A DNA stretch of 15,652 nt from NCBI GenBank assembly GCA_910576875.1, contig CAJTKI010000034.1, forward strand, positions 1 through 15,652, read 5' to 3'. Positions 6,856-14,384 of this stretch are shown in pieces. The notes below the pieces were generated by a model that made no database searches, was not told the origin of the DNA, and worked only from the letters and a program-made list of their open reading frames with translations. A program made the translations under genes and the position numbers. Each line of letters opens with the position of its first letter. Within the stretch, counting starts at the first letter, position 1. The stretch is from an uncultured Christensenella sp. GTDB taxonomy: Bacteria; Bacillota; Clostridia; Christensenellales; UBA3700.

Positions 6856-9800
6856 ATGAAACGCAAATTGGTCTGTATCGCAATTGTTTTGGTCGCGTTC
6901 GCGCTGGCGTTGACGGCGTGCGACGCCGATCGGTATACGCTCACGTATCGCGACGAGGTGTTGGCGCGTTATTATGACGGCATCGCAGTCAGCGAGACGT
7001 TTTCCGCGCCCGTTACGGCGATCGAATATACCGATACCAAACGCATCGAGCAGACGATGCAGATCGACAATCGCATCGCGGGCGAGCATTTTACCGGCGT
7101 TTATGTGCCGCGCGGAGAGACGTTGAGCGTCACCGTGCCCAAATCCGTCGTCGAAGACGGTCACCGCGTGTTGGTGCGTCCGATCGCGGCGGCAAGCAAT
7201 TCGTCCGATCGGATCCAATCTCAATACGAATACGCGTGCGACAAGACGCAGTTTAAGATCGATCCGATCAAGGATTACGGATTGGAGATGCTCGGATACG
7301 GTTGTATGATTTATCTGGATATCGCGCCGTCCGCACGCGATCAGGAAGCTTTCGAAATCAAGTTGCGCGGCGGCATCCGCGCGCCATATTATCGGTTGGG
7401 CGTGGATTCGGAAAAAGAATTCGTCGCCGCAAAACCCGTCGCGCGCGCCAGCATCGATACCGGCAACGTGCGCTTCGATCTGGGGGCGGACGCCGTCTCG
7501 CGGCTGGACGCGGATACGCTGTTCGACGCGATGCTGTGGTGGCGCTCCTGCGTAGAGCAGCTCAACGCGATCACGGGTTGCGGCAGCGCCGTCAACGACT
7601 ATGCGCCGATCGCGGTGGATGTGCGGGACGGATACGATACGTGCTATTACGACGCCAACGCGCGTTGCGTTAAAATGCCGACGCAAATCTTTCTCGCCGA
7701 TACCGATCCCCAACGGCTGTACGAGACCGGCGGCACGGATTTGTTGCGCGCGTTGTGCGAGCTGCGGGTACGCCAGTCGGACGGCTTTGTCAAAGAAGAT
7801 TGGGACGCGATGCAGATCGTCGGCGCGATCGAAGCCGCGATCAAGATCGAGATGACGGACGATGCGGTCGATCCGTATACGGACGGGCAGTCTACCGCGT
7901 CCGCCGTATGGTTGGAAAAGACGCTCAATCGCGAATGGGAGTCCGATCGCTTGCTGACGGGATTGATCGGCAATCTGACATATACGTACGGAAGATTCAA
8001 GACGCAGGAACTGTTTGAAGCGTATCGTTATTTCGATCGCGAGAACGCGCAGGAAAAACTGCTGTTGGCGGCGAGTGAAGTGCTCGGATGCGATCTGTCC
8101 GACTATGCGGAATTGTTCGGAGATCAACCGGTCTCCGACGCGGTGCGCGAAGAGATGAGCCGGTATCCCAAATATCCGACCGTGCAGAACCGTTATACCG
8201 CGGGCGGCGTAGACCGCGGCAACGTCGTCGGCACGCGCGTGCTGTTGGGCAAACAGACCGAGTTCGATTTTGCGTCGGCGATCGTCGCGCAGGATCCCGA
8301 TCGGTGGAGCGTGCGCGAGGTGCGCGGCACGCAGGGATTGTGGACCAAACAGGACGACGGCACGTATCTGTACATGCCGAGCGAAAATCTGTTGCGCGAC
8401 CGTTACGAATTGGTGCTGACGGACGGACAATCGGATGTCGTCCTGTACGGATATATCACGGTGGACGTGCATTCTGCATCGTACAGCGTATACCACAACG
8501 TTGCGTTCCGCGATATGGATACGGCGATCAAGCATTACAAAAATTTGGAAGTATCCGAATATACCGCCGTCGACCACGCGGGGACGCCCGAGTTCGGCGC
8601 GGAGGATACGGTGGAGACGCAATATTCGTTTTCCATTCTGCGCGGTTCGATCCAGGTGGAAGAGACCGGAATCTATACGTTCTATCTGCGCAGCCGCGGG
8701 TTTTGCAGAGTCATGTTCGGCGTGCCCGATTATAAATACGAATTGTTCGACAACTTCCTGACCGTGTTGCACTATACCGAGGAATTGAAACAGGAAGTCG
8801 AGTTGGAGCAGGATAAGGTATATTCGTTCGAGATCTATTTGCTCAATGTGACCGGCTTGCAGATGGCGCATTTGGGCATGCGCGAGCCGGACGACGAAGA
8901 GAGCGTGACCGATCTGACCGCGCCCTATCTGTATGCGGACGGCATGCGCGCAGAGCGCGAGCAAAAATACATGCCGCCTATCCATCCGATCCACGGTTAC
9001 GACGAGCACGGCGCGGAGTTCAGCGATTATACTGCCGACGTGTGGACGGTCGATCGCGTCGAGCCGGAATTGTCCGCAACGGCGACGGCGACGATCAAGG
9101 CGCTGTTCGACCGCGACCGCGAGACCGCGTTCGAGTCGGGACGCAAGGCGGAGCGCTTCGCGTTCGATATCGATATGAAGGCGTCCAATCATTTGGAATA
9201 TTTTACGTTGTCGTGCGGCGTGGACATGGCGCGCGACGGCAACGTGCAGTTGGGCTTGGAGATTTCGGCGGACGGCGAGACGTACGCGCCTTGCGCGACG
9301 CAAATGCTGGAAAAAGTCGATACGACGGTGCGTTTTGCACAACCCGTGATCGGACGGTATCTGCGAATCGTGCTGACGTCGGACAGCGCCTTTGCGTGTA
9401 AATTGTGGGGCATCGCGACCGGCAAAGCGGTCGGGCAGAGCAAAATCATCCCCAATACGAGTACGATGCTCGAATACCAAGGGGAGTGGCGCGAGTGTCG
9501 CGACTACGCCGCGATCAACGGCATCGTCACCGAAAACAACGACCGCAATTGCGCGCTGTCGCTCAAATTTTACGGCAGCGAGATTTCGTTGTACGCGACC
9601 AAAGCCGCCAAATACGGCGTCGCCAATATCTATCTCGACGGCAAGGATCTGGGATTGATCGATCTGAATTCGGACACGACGGTGTGTTCGCAACGCGTGT
9701 TCTACCACAGCATGGATCCGGGATTGCACAATTTGCGCATCGTGCCGGTCGATACCGATCTGATCAACGTCGATTATTTCTCGTACGTGCCCAGTCCCGA

Positions 9801-9993
9801 AGTGGAACCGGAACCGGAAACGCGCAATCTGTATTTTATGTTGATTATCCCGGGCGTCGCGTTGATCGGATTGATCGCGTCGTTGATATTGGACGCGCTC
9901 AACAAGCGCAGACGCGATGACGCGCGCCGCATGAAGCAGCGCAAACCCGCGCCTTCCGCGCCGCCCGCGGACGGCGGAGCGCCGCAAGCATAA
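6856..9993 (+). CDS. large surface lipoprotein with a degenerate M60/enhancin-like domain and glycan-binding-type modules
   Basis: The 1045-residue product begins with a basic n-region (MKRK), a hydrophobic core and the lipobox LTAC (19-22), so it should be exported and lipidated at C22. Residues of about 50-440 follow the M60 (enhancin-like) metallopeptidase pattern as I know it: FTGVYVPRGETLSVTVP (79-95), IRAPYYRLG (174-182), a segment resembling the conserved region before the active site (196-260), and a late segment ASEVLGCDLSDYAELFGDQPV (406-426). At the active-site position the expected HExGH reads CELRV (301-305), so both zinc-binding histidines are gone. Then follow a PA14-like beta domain (about 540-680), an F5/8 type C (discoidin)-like domain (about 740-855), another carbohydrate-binding-type beta sandwich (about 866-978), a Pro/Glu linker, a membrane helix (about 993-1014) and a basic tail. 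A binding rather than hydrolytic role is inferred. The start is fixed by the signal peptide; it has no ribosome binding site. The domain assignments come from pattern recognition and are less sure than the lipoprotein call. Confidence 0.65.
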   Translation: MKRKLVCIAIVLVAFALALTACDADRYTLTYRDEVLARYYDGIAVSETFSAPVTAIEYTDTKRIEQTMQIDNRIAGEHFTGVYVPRGETLSVTVPKSVVEDGHRVLVRPIAAASNSSDRIQSQYEYACDKTQFKIDPIKDYGLEMLGYGCMIYLDIAPSARDQEAFEIKLRGGIRAPYYRLGVDSEKEFVAAKPVARASIDTGNVRFDLGADAVSRLDADTLFDAMLWWRSCVEQLNAITGCGSAVNDYAPIAVDVRDGYDTCYYDANARCVKMPTQIFLADTDPQRLYETGGTDLLRALCELRVRQSDGFVKEDWDAMQIVGAIEAAIKIEMTDDAVDPYTDGQSTASAVWLEKTLNREWESDRLLTGLIGNLTYTYGRFKTQELFEAYRYFDRENAQEKLLLAASEVLGCDLSDYAELFGDQPVSDAVREEMSRYPKYPTVQNRYTAGGVDRGNVVGTRVLLGKQTEFDFASAIVAQDPDRWSVREVRGTQGLWTKQDDGTYLYMPSENLLRDRYELVLTDGQSDVVLYGYITVDVHSASYSVYHNVAFRDMDTAIKHYKNLEVSEYTAVDHAGTPEFGAEDTVETQYSFSILRGSIQVEETGIYTFYLRSRGFCRVMFGVPDYKYELFDNFLTVLHYTEELKQEVELEQDKVYSFEIYLLNVTGLQMAHLGMREPDDEESVTDLTAPYLYADGMRAEREQKYMPPIHPIHGYDEHGAEFSDYTADVWTVDRVEPELSATATATIKALFDRDRETAFESGRKAERFAFDIDMKASNHLEYFTLSCGVDMARDGNVQLGLEISADGETYAPCATQMLEKVDTTVRFAQPVIGRYLRIVLTSDSAFACKLWGIATGKAVGQSKIIPNTSTMLEYQGEWRECRDYAAINGIVTENNDRNCALSLKFYGSEISLYATKAAKYGVANIYLDGKDLGLIDLNSDTTVCSQRVFYHSMDPGLHNLRIVPVDTDLINVDYFSYVPSPEVEPEPETRNLYFMLIIPGVALIGLIASLILDALNKRRRDDARRMKQRKPAPSAPPADGGAPQA

Positions 9994-10013
9994 CCGGTAT
10001 CGCAGGAAGGACG

Positions 10014-10037
10014 AAGCGCCCGTAAGGGCGCTTTTTT
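10014..10037 (+). terminator. intrinsic terminator of the M60-like gene
   Basis: AAGCGCCC (10014-10021) pairs with GGGCGCTT (10026-10033) around a GTAA loop, and a run of six T (10032-10037) follows. It lies 20 bases after the stop codon. Confidence 0.92.
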
Positions 10038-10096
10038 GCGCCTGGGACGGGACGGTATGTCTGCTGTTTATATTTGGGAATCCGGACGCGATTCGG

Positions 10097-10125
10097 TTGA
10101 CATGCGCGCCGTCGGGGACTATAAT
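10097..10125 (+). promoter_or_regulatory. antiporter promoter, perfect consensus
   Basis: TTGACA (10097-10102) and TATAAT (10120-10125) are both perfect and separated by the optimal 17 bases. The expected start is near 10132, giving a leader of nearly 60 bases before the ATG at 10189. Unlike the other plus-strand promoters here, it lacks the TG extension. Confidence 0.9.
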
Positions 10126-10157
10126 CGTATCGTCGCAAGGGGGCATACTATATAAAA

Positions 10158-10171
10158 GCGCGCATGCGCGC
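10158..10171. repeat. 14-bp perfect palindrome in the antiporter leader
   Basis: GCGCGCATGCGCGC is self-complementary over its full length and lies between the predicted transcription start and the AAGGAGG at 10176-10182. It could be a protein-binding site on DNA, or fold as a 5-bp hairpin with a CATG loop in the RNA just ahead of the ribosome binding site. Confidence 0.6.
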
Positions 10172-10188
10172 ATACAAGGAGGGTGGCG

Positions 10189-11739
10189 ATGTTACGAATG
10201 ATCACGACGCTGTCGGAAAGTACGCAATCGTTTTCGATGAATCCCCGCTTTTTTCTCGATCTGGTTTTGATTTTGTTCGGTACCAAATTTCTCGGTATCG
10301 TGATGAAACGCATCGGCTTGCCGCAGGTGCTGGGCGCGTTGCTCGCGGGCATTTTGCTCGGCGCGACGGGCATCGTATCCAATTCCTTGGAGTTGGCGAC
10401 GTTTTCCGCGATCGGCGTCAATCTGATTATGTTTTCCGCCGGCATGGAGACGAATTTCAAAGAAATCCGCAAAAACGGCATGGCGTCCGTCCTGATTACG
10501 TTGATGGGCGTGGTCGTACCGTTCGTCGTCGGGTTCGGCGTATCGTTCGTGTTGCCTGATTCGATGTTCGATCCGGCGACGATCATGAAGGAACGCATGT
10601 TTTTCGGCGTCATTTTGACCGCGACTTCGGTCGGCATTACCGTCGCCGCGTTGAAAGAATTGGGCGTGTTGCACGGCAAAATCGGCGCGTCGATCGTCAC
10701 GGCGGCGATTCTGGACGATATCATCGGCATCGTCATTTTGGCGTTTTTCACCGCGTCCGATTCCGATGCCACGCTCGGCGCGAAACTGATCAAAGCGTGC
10801 GGCGGCAATCTCCAATCGCTGTCCGCGCTTGCGGTCGTGATCAATATTTTGTTTTTCTTCGTCATCGGGATCGTGCTCGGCATTTTGATCCATCTGGCGT
10901 TCAAACAATTGTCCAAACGCTTTCCGCATACGCGTCGTCTGTCCATCTTCGGATTGGTGACGTGCTTTTTGTATGCATGGGGCGCGGAGAAGTTGTTCGG
11001 CGTCGCCGCGATTACCGGTTCGTTCCTGGCGGGCATGATGCTGTCCAACATGCGCGAATCCGATTATGTCGAGCGTCGCATCGATATGAGCGCGTATATG
11101 ATGTTTTCCCCGATCTTTTTTGCGGGAATCGGCATCGCGATGCCGTATGACAAACTGTTCGGTAGTTTTTCGGGCAGCTCGGTATGGCTGTTGGTCGGGT
11201 TCAGCATTCTGTTCGTGATCGGAGGACTCGCGGCGAAACTCGTCGGTTGCGGCGTCGGCGCGGCGGTCTGCAAATACAAACCCAATCAGTGCGTCAAGGT
11301 CGGCGTCGGCATGATGGTGCGCGGAGAAGTATGCTTGATCGTCACGCAGACGGGCGTCAAGGCGGGCTTGATTCAGGAAACGTATTATCCGGCGGTCATT
11401 CTGCTGATTATCGTGTCGTCGATTCTGACGCCGATCATCCTCAAAGTCATGTTCCGCAAATATCCGATCGAGGCGCTTGCGCCCGAAAAGGTCGGTACGC
11501 TCGACACCGTCGTCAAAGAGCAGACGTCCATTCATGCGGTCGAATCCGTCATCTACGGCACGAAGAATCCCAACGTCTACGACGTGCGACAGGAAAACGC
11601 ATGCCCCCAATGCGGCGCGGGCGCGGACGACGCCGCGGCGTTGCCGGAGCCGTCGCAGAGCGAAACCGCAGAAACCGTCTCCGCGCAACAACTCGATTGC
11701 GCGCCGTCCGAAGAGCCTTCGGATTCGGAAACGAAGTAG
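10189..11739 (+). CDS. CPA2-family cation/proton antiporter
   Basis: This is an integral membrane exchanger of monovalent cations (Na+ or K+) for protons, of the KefB/GerN/NapA type. The 516-residue product has about 12 hydrophobic helices in its first 420 residues. Family landmarks are TATSVGITVAAL (144-155) in a discontinuous helix, the ion-binding Asp pair in ILDDIIG (174-180), and MVRGEV (376-381) in a late helix. The cytoplasmic tail of about 90 residues is hydrophilic, holds a CPQC pair (472-475) and ends Ser/Glu-rich; it is not a recognisable RCK/TrkA-N nucleotide-binding domain. The ATG at 10189 is preferred because AAGGAGG (10176-10182) ends six bases before it; GTG 10183 touches the Shine-Dalgarno and ATG 10198 is too far. 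Codon 2 is a rare TTA. It is a single-gene unit with a perfect promoter and its own terminator. The transported ion cannot be settled from sequence alone. Confidence 0.88.
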   Translation: MLRMITTLSESTQSFSMNPRFFLDLVLILFGTKFLGIVMKRIGLPQVLGALLAGILLGATGIVSNSLELATFSAIGVNLIMFSAGMETNFKEIRKNGMASVLITLMGVVVPFVVGFGVSFVLPDSMFDPATIMKERMFFGVILTATSVGITVAALKELGVLHGKIGASIVTAAILDDIIGIVILAFFTASDSDATLGAKLIKACGGNLQSLSALAVVINILFFFVIGIVLGILIHLAFKQLSKRFPHTRRLSIFGLVTCFLYAWGAEKLFGVAAITGSFLAGMMLSNMRESDYVERRIDMSAYMMFSPIFFAGIGIAMPYDKLFGSFSGSSVWLLVGFSILFVIGGLAAKLVGCGVGAAVCKYKPNQCVKVGVGMMVRGEVCLIVTQTGVKAGLIQETYYPAVILLIIVSSILTPIILKVMFRKYPIEALAPEKVGTLDTVVKEQTSIHAVESVIYGTKNPNVYDVRQENACPQCGAGADDAAALPEPSQSETAETVSAQQLDCAPSEEPSDSETK

Positions 11740-11761
11740 AACGAACAGATTTGTACTTGCG

Positions 11762-11787
11762 CGCCCGTCCGAAAGGAGGGGCGTTTT
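11762..11787 (+). terminator. antiporter intrinsic terminator
   Basis: CGCCC (11762-11766) pairs with GGGCG (11779-11783), and TCC (11768-11770) with GGA (11775-11777) around a GAAA tetraloop, with one G-G mismatch between the two stems. TTTT (11784-11787) follows. It lies 22 bases after the stop codon. Confidence 0.82.
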
Positions 11788-11789
11788 CG

Positions 11790-11818
11790 TTGTATTTTAT
11801 CGCGCGATATGCTATACT
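11790..11818 (+). promoter_or_regulatory. promoter of the transglutaminase-like/alkD-like operon
   Basis: TATACT (11813-11818), extended by TG (11810-11811), lies 17 bases after a weak -35 TTGTAT (11790-11795). The -35 begins just after the T-run of the preceding terminator. The expected start is near 11825, about 25 bases before the ATG. Confidence 0.65.
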
Positions 11819-11849
11819 TATAACACGATCCGACAAAGCAGGAACTTGT

Positions 11850-14384
11850 ATGAACCGTAAGACAAACAAACATTTTTACCCGATCGGGATGGCGATATGC
11901 ATTGCCGCATTGGCGGCGGTATTGAGCGCGTGCGTGTTTTTCGGCATTTTGCCGACGCTTGCCGCGCCCGAACTTTCCTTTGACGACAAGACGCAGGTAC
12001 TGTCCTGGGGCGCGGTGGACAACGCGCAGGGATACCGCGTCGGCATTGCGTTGCAAGACGATGCGGACGAGACGTTGTTGGATACGGAGACGGAGCTGAC
12101 CCAATACGATTGCTCGGAACTCAATCCGGGCGCGTATCGGATCACGGTACAGGCATACGGCGATCCGGACGCGTATAAGGACAGCGCGGTCGCGGTCTGT
12201 CGTCTGACGATTGTACGGTCGCAGTCCGGCGGCGAGCAGAATCCGCCGCCCGATATCGTTCCCGACCCGGACACCGTCGCGCGACTGGATTCGCATGTGC
12301 GCAATCTGTATTATGCGCCGTCGGCGGGCGCGAATCTCGTCTTGCATTGCGGCGCGCAGACGCCGCAGGCGGTGCGCGCGCTCGATCTGGTCGATGCGGC
12401 TTATCGCATCGACGAGCAGGCGGGCAGAGTCACGTTGAGCGACGAATACATGCGCAAGTGGCAGACGGGCAGCGTGTTGACGGTGACGCTCGTTTATCCG
12501 GATACGACGCAGGAGAAATATCGTCTGCATATCGTGCAAACGTTGCCGTACCGTTTGGGCGGCGCGGAGTCGGAGCAGGTCGTTTGGACGCGCAATTCCA
12601 ATCGGGCGCTGACGCTGACATTGCATGCGCCGCAGGCGGAGATCGGCGACGCGTATGCGTGGACGCATTCGGATTTGGCTTCGTCCGATCTGGTTCTGGC
12701 GGTATCGATAGACGGCAAGAGGGTGCCGTTCGGCAAATACGGACTGTCTTCGAGCGACAATACGATCGAGATTTTTGCGGCGTATATGCAGGGCTTGTCC
12801 GCCGGCGTGCACATCGCGCAGGTCGCGACCGCGGCGGGCGTATCGGAACTGGCGTTTTACGCGCATGACACCGACGTATATCTGCCGCGCAACGTACGCA
12901 TCGATTACGATAACGCGGACGGCGAGATTTACGTGCGTTGGGATGCGTTGCAGCCCGCGCAGTCCTATCGCGTCGAGATCGGCGCGTTGCGACATTACGA
13001 GTCCGACGATAGCGCCCATGCGCAGTATTTCGATTTGGAGCATGCGACGTTCCGCATTCCGTCGCAGAATTTGGCAAAGGGCGAAATCGTCCGCGTCATT
13101 GCGCGTCGGGACGGCGTGAATTACGTCGGCAACGACGACGTCATGGACGTGGATTATAAGGACGAGACGTTTCGCTCGTATCTCAACGAGACGTTCGAGT
13201 TTCTCGGTACGACGTACAATCATGTGATTACGTCGGAAGAAGAACTGAAATATTTCGTATGGTACGGTCTGATGCACGTCGACGGACGCACGCCGTTGAC
13301 GCAGACCGTCTACAAAGACGCGATTACGATGCAGGACGGCTATACGGCGGACGATTTCCGCGTCGCGGAATTCTATTATGCCGCCAACGAAAACATCGGC
13401 GCGCAGAGCATGATGAAACTGATTACCGATCAGGTGCGGACGTATCCCGAAGCCTATATGACGTCGTCTCGATTGATCGAAATTTCGTCTACCGCGCTCA
13501 AAGGAGATTATGCATACGCGTTGGCGCAGGTCGCATCGCCGACGCCGACGTATTACGGCACGTCCGCCAATCGCGAATCGGACGGGCAAATCACCTCGTC
13601 TTTGCCCGTGCACGTCCAACAGAATATCGATCATACCGATCACTGCGTGCAGTCCGATCGGGGCAAGAATTATCAGGATTTCGCGTATCTGTCGCGCGAG
13701 CGGGTCGAAGTGTATTACAGCGACGAAGTGTATCTGGCGCTCGAACTTGGTTTGCAGCCGGTCGGCGAGTCCGGATCGCCTGCGGAAAAGGTCATCGCCG
13801 CCGCGCAGAACGTATTGCGCAGCGTGATCGACGATACGATGAGCGATTACGATAAGATCCATTCGATCTACGATTGGATCGCCGCCAACGTCTTGTACGA
13901 TCACGACATCGCCAATCAGGCGAACGGCAATCATTCCAAGATCGAATACAGCCGATTGACGCAAAGCGCGAGTTTCTTTGCCGAAGGCGTATTTTTCCGC
14001 AACGCGTCGATGACCAAATCCGCTGTCGCGGTTTGCAACGGGATTGCGAAGGCGTTTACGATTCTCGCCAACATGGAAGGCATCGAGTGCTACAAGGTCA
14101 ACGGTACGTCCGGCAACGTCGGACACGCTTGGAACAAGGTGCGCATCGGCGGACTGTGGTATATCTGCGACGCGACTTGGGCGAACGAATTGAGCGCAAG
14201 CGGACGGCAAGAATACCTGACGCACGACTATCTGATGATCACGACCCAACAGTCGAGTCCGACCAACGGACACAAGGAAGACGCCAACCGCAATTGGAGC
14301 GTCGTCAACGAAGCGTACGCCGCCGACGATCAGTACGATTGGCAAGAAGACTGGGCAAAACGCTACGAGTTGCTCAAAGGATGA
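11850..14384 (+). CDS. lipoprotein with Fn3-like domains and a C-terminal transglutaminase-like domain
   Basis: The 844-residue product has a signal peptide with lipobox LSAC (25-28), so it should be anchored to the outer face of the membrane. Two fibronectin type III-like beta domains are visible, at about 38-122 (LSWGAVDNAQGYRV) and about 344-425 (YVRWDALQPAQSYRV). The C-terminal transglutaminase-like domain (about 665-800) keeps the Cys-His-Asp triad: C729 in AVAVCNG, H759 in GHAWN and D774 in CDATW, preceded by the usual IYDWIAANVLYDHD helix (673-686). The fold covers cysteine proteases, cross-linking enzymes and amidases, so the reaction is not known; an outer-surface role on peptides or wall proteins is inferred. 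The ATG at 11850 is chosen because it gives a proper signal peptide and has AGGA (11840-11843) six bases upstream; the open frame back to 11184 lies in the antiporter gene. The stop codon overlaps the start of the alkD-like gene. Confidence 0.88.
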   Translation: MNRKTNKHFYPIGMAICIAALAAVLSACVFFGILPTLAAPELSFDDKTQVLSWGAVDNAQGYRVGIALQDDADETLLDTETELTQYDCSELNPGAYRITVQAYGDPDAYKDSAVAVCRLTIVRSQSGGEQNPPPDIVPDPDTVARLDSHVRNLYYAPSAGANLVLHCGAQTPQAVRALDLVDAAYRIDEQAGRVTLSDEYMRKWQTGSVLTVTLVYPDTTQEKYRLHIVQTLPYRLGGAESEQVVWTRNSNRALTLTLHAPQAEIGDAYAWTHSDLASSDLVLAVSIDGKRVPFGKYGLSSSDNTIEIFAAYMQGLSAGVHIAQVATAAGVSELAFYAHDTDVYLPRNVRIDYDNADGEIYVRWDALQPAQSYRVEIGALRHYESDDSAHAQYFDLEHATFRIPSQNLAKGEIVRVIARRDGVNYVGNDDVMDVDYKDETFRSYLNETFEFLGTTYNHVITSEEELKYFVWYGLMHVDGRTPLTQTVYKDAITMQDGYTADDFRVAEFYYAANENIGAQSMMKLITDQVRTYPEAYMTSSRLIEISSTALKGDYAYALAQVASPTPTYYGTSANRESDGQITSSLPVHVQQNIDHTDHCVQSDRGKNYQDFAYLSRERVEVYYSDEVYLALELGLQPVGESGSPAEKVIAAAQNVLRSVIDDTMSDYDKIHSIYDWIAANVLYDHDIANQANGNHSKIEYSRLTQSASFFAEGVFFRNASMTKSAVAVCNGIAKAFTILANMEGIECYKVNGTSGNVGHAWNKVRIGGLWYICDATWANELSASGRQEYLTHDYLMITTQQSSPTNGHKEDANRNWSVVNEAYAADDQYDWQEDWAKRYELLKG

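Noticed and set aside
6652..10173. A 1173-codon minus-strand open frame, and similar long ones at 1911-3488, 3658-6135, 10192-11691 and 11577-14345, plus a plus-strand one at 391-1278 over galU
   Set aside because: Each is codon-aligned antisense to a well-supported gene, its product is an Arg/His/Asp-rich sequence with no family motifs, and it is open only because the sense genes avoid TTA, CTA and TCA.
11184..11849. Upstream start for the transglutaminase-like gene at 11184
   Set aside because: This part is a different frame of the antiporter gene; the lipoprotein signal peptide, ribosome binding site and promoter all point to 11850.
13874..14380. Upstream start for the alkD-like gene at 13874
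   Set aside because: The segment is an out-of-frame, Arg-rich shadow of the transglutaminase-like gene; family similarity begins at the ATG at 14381.
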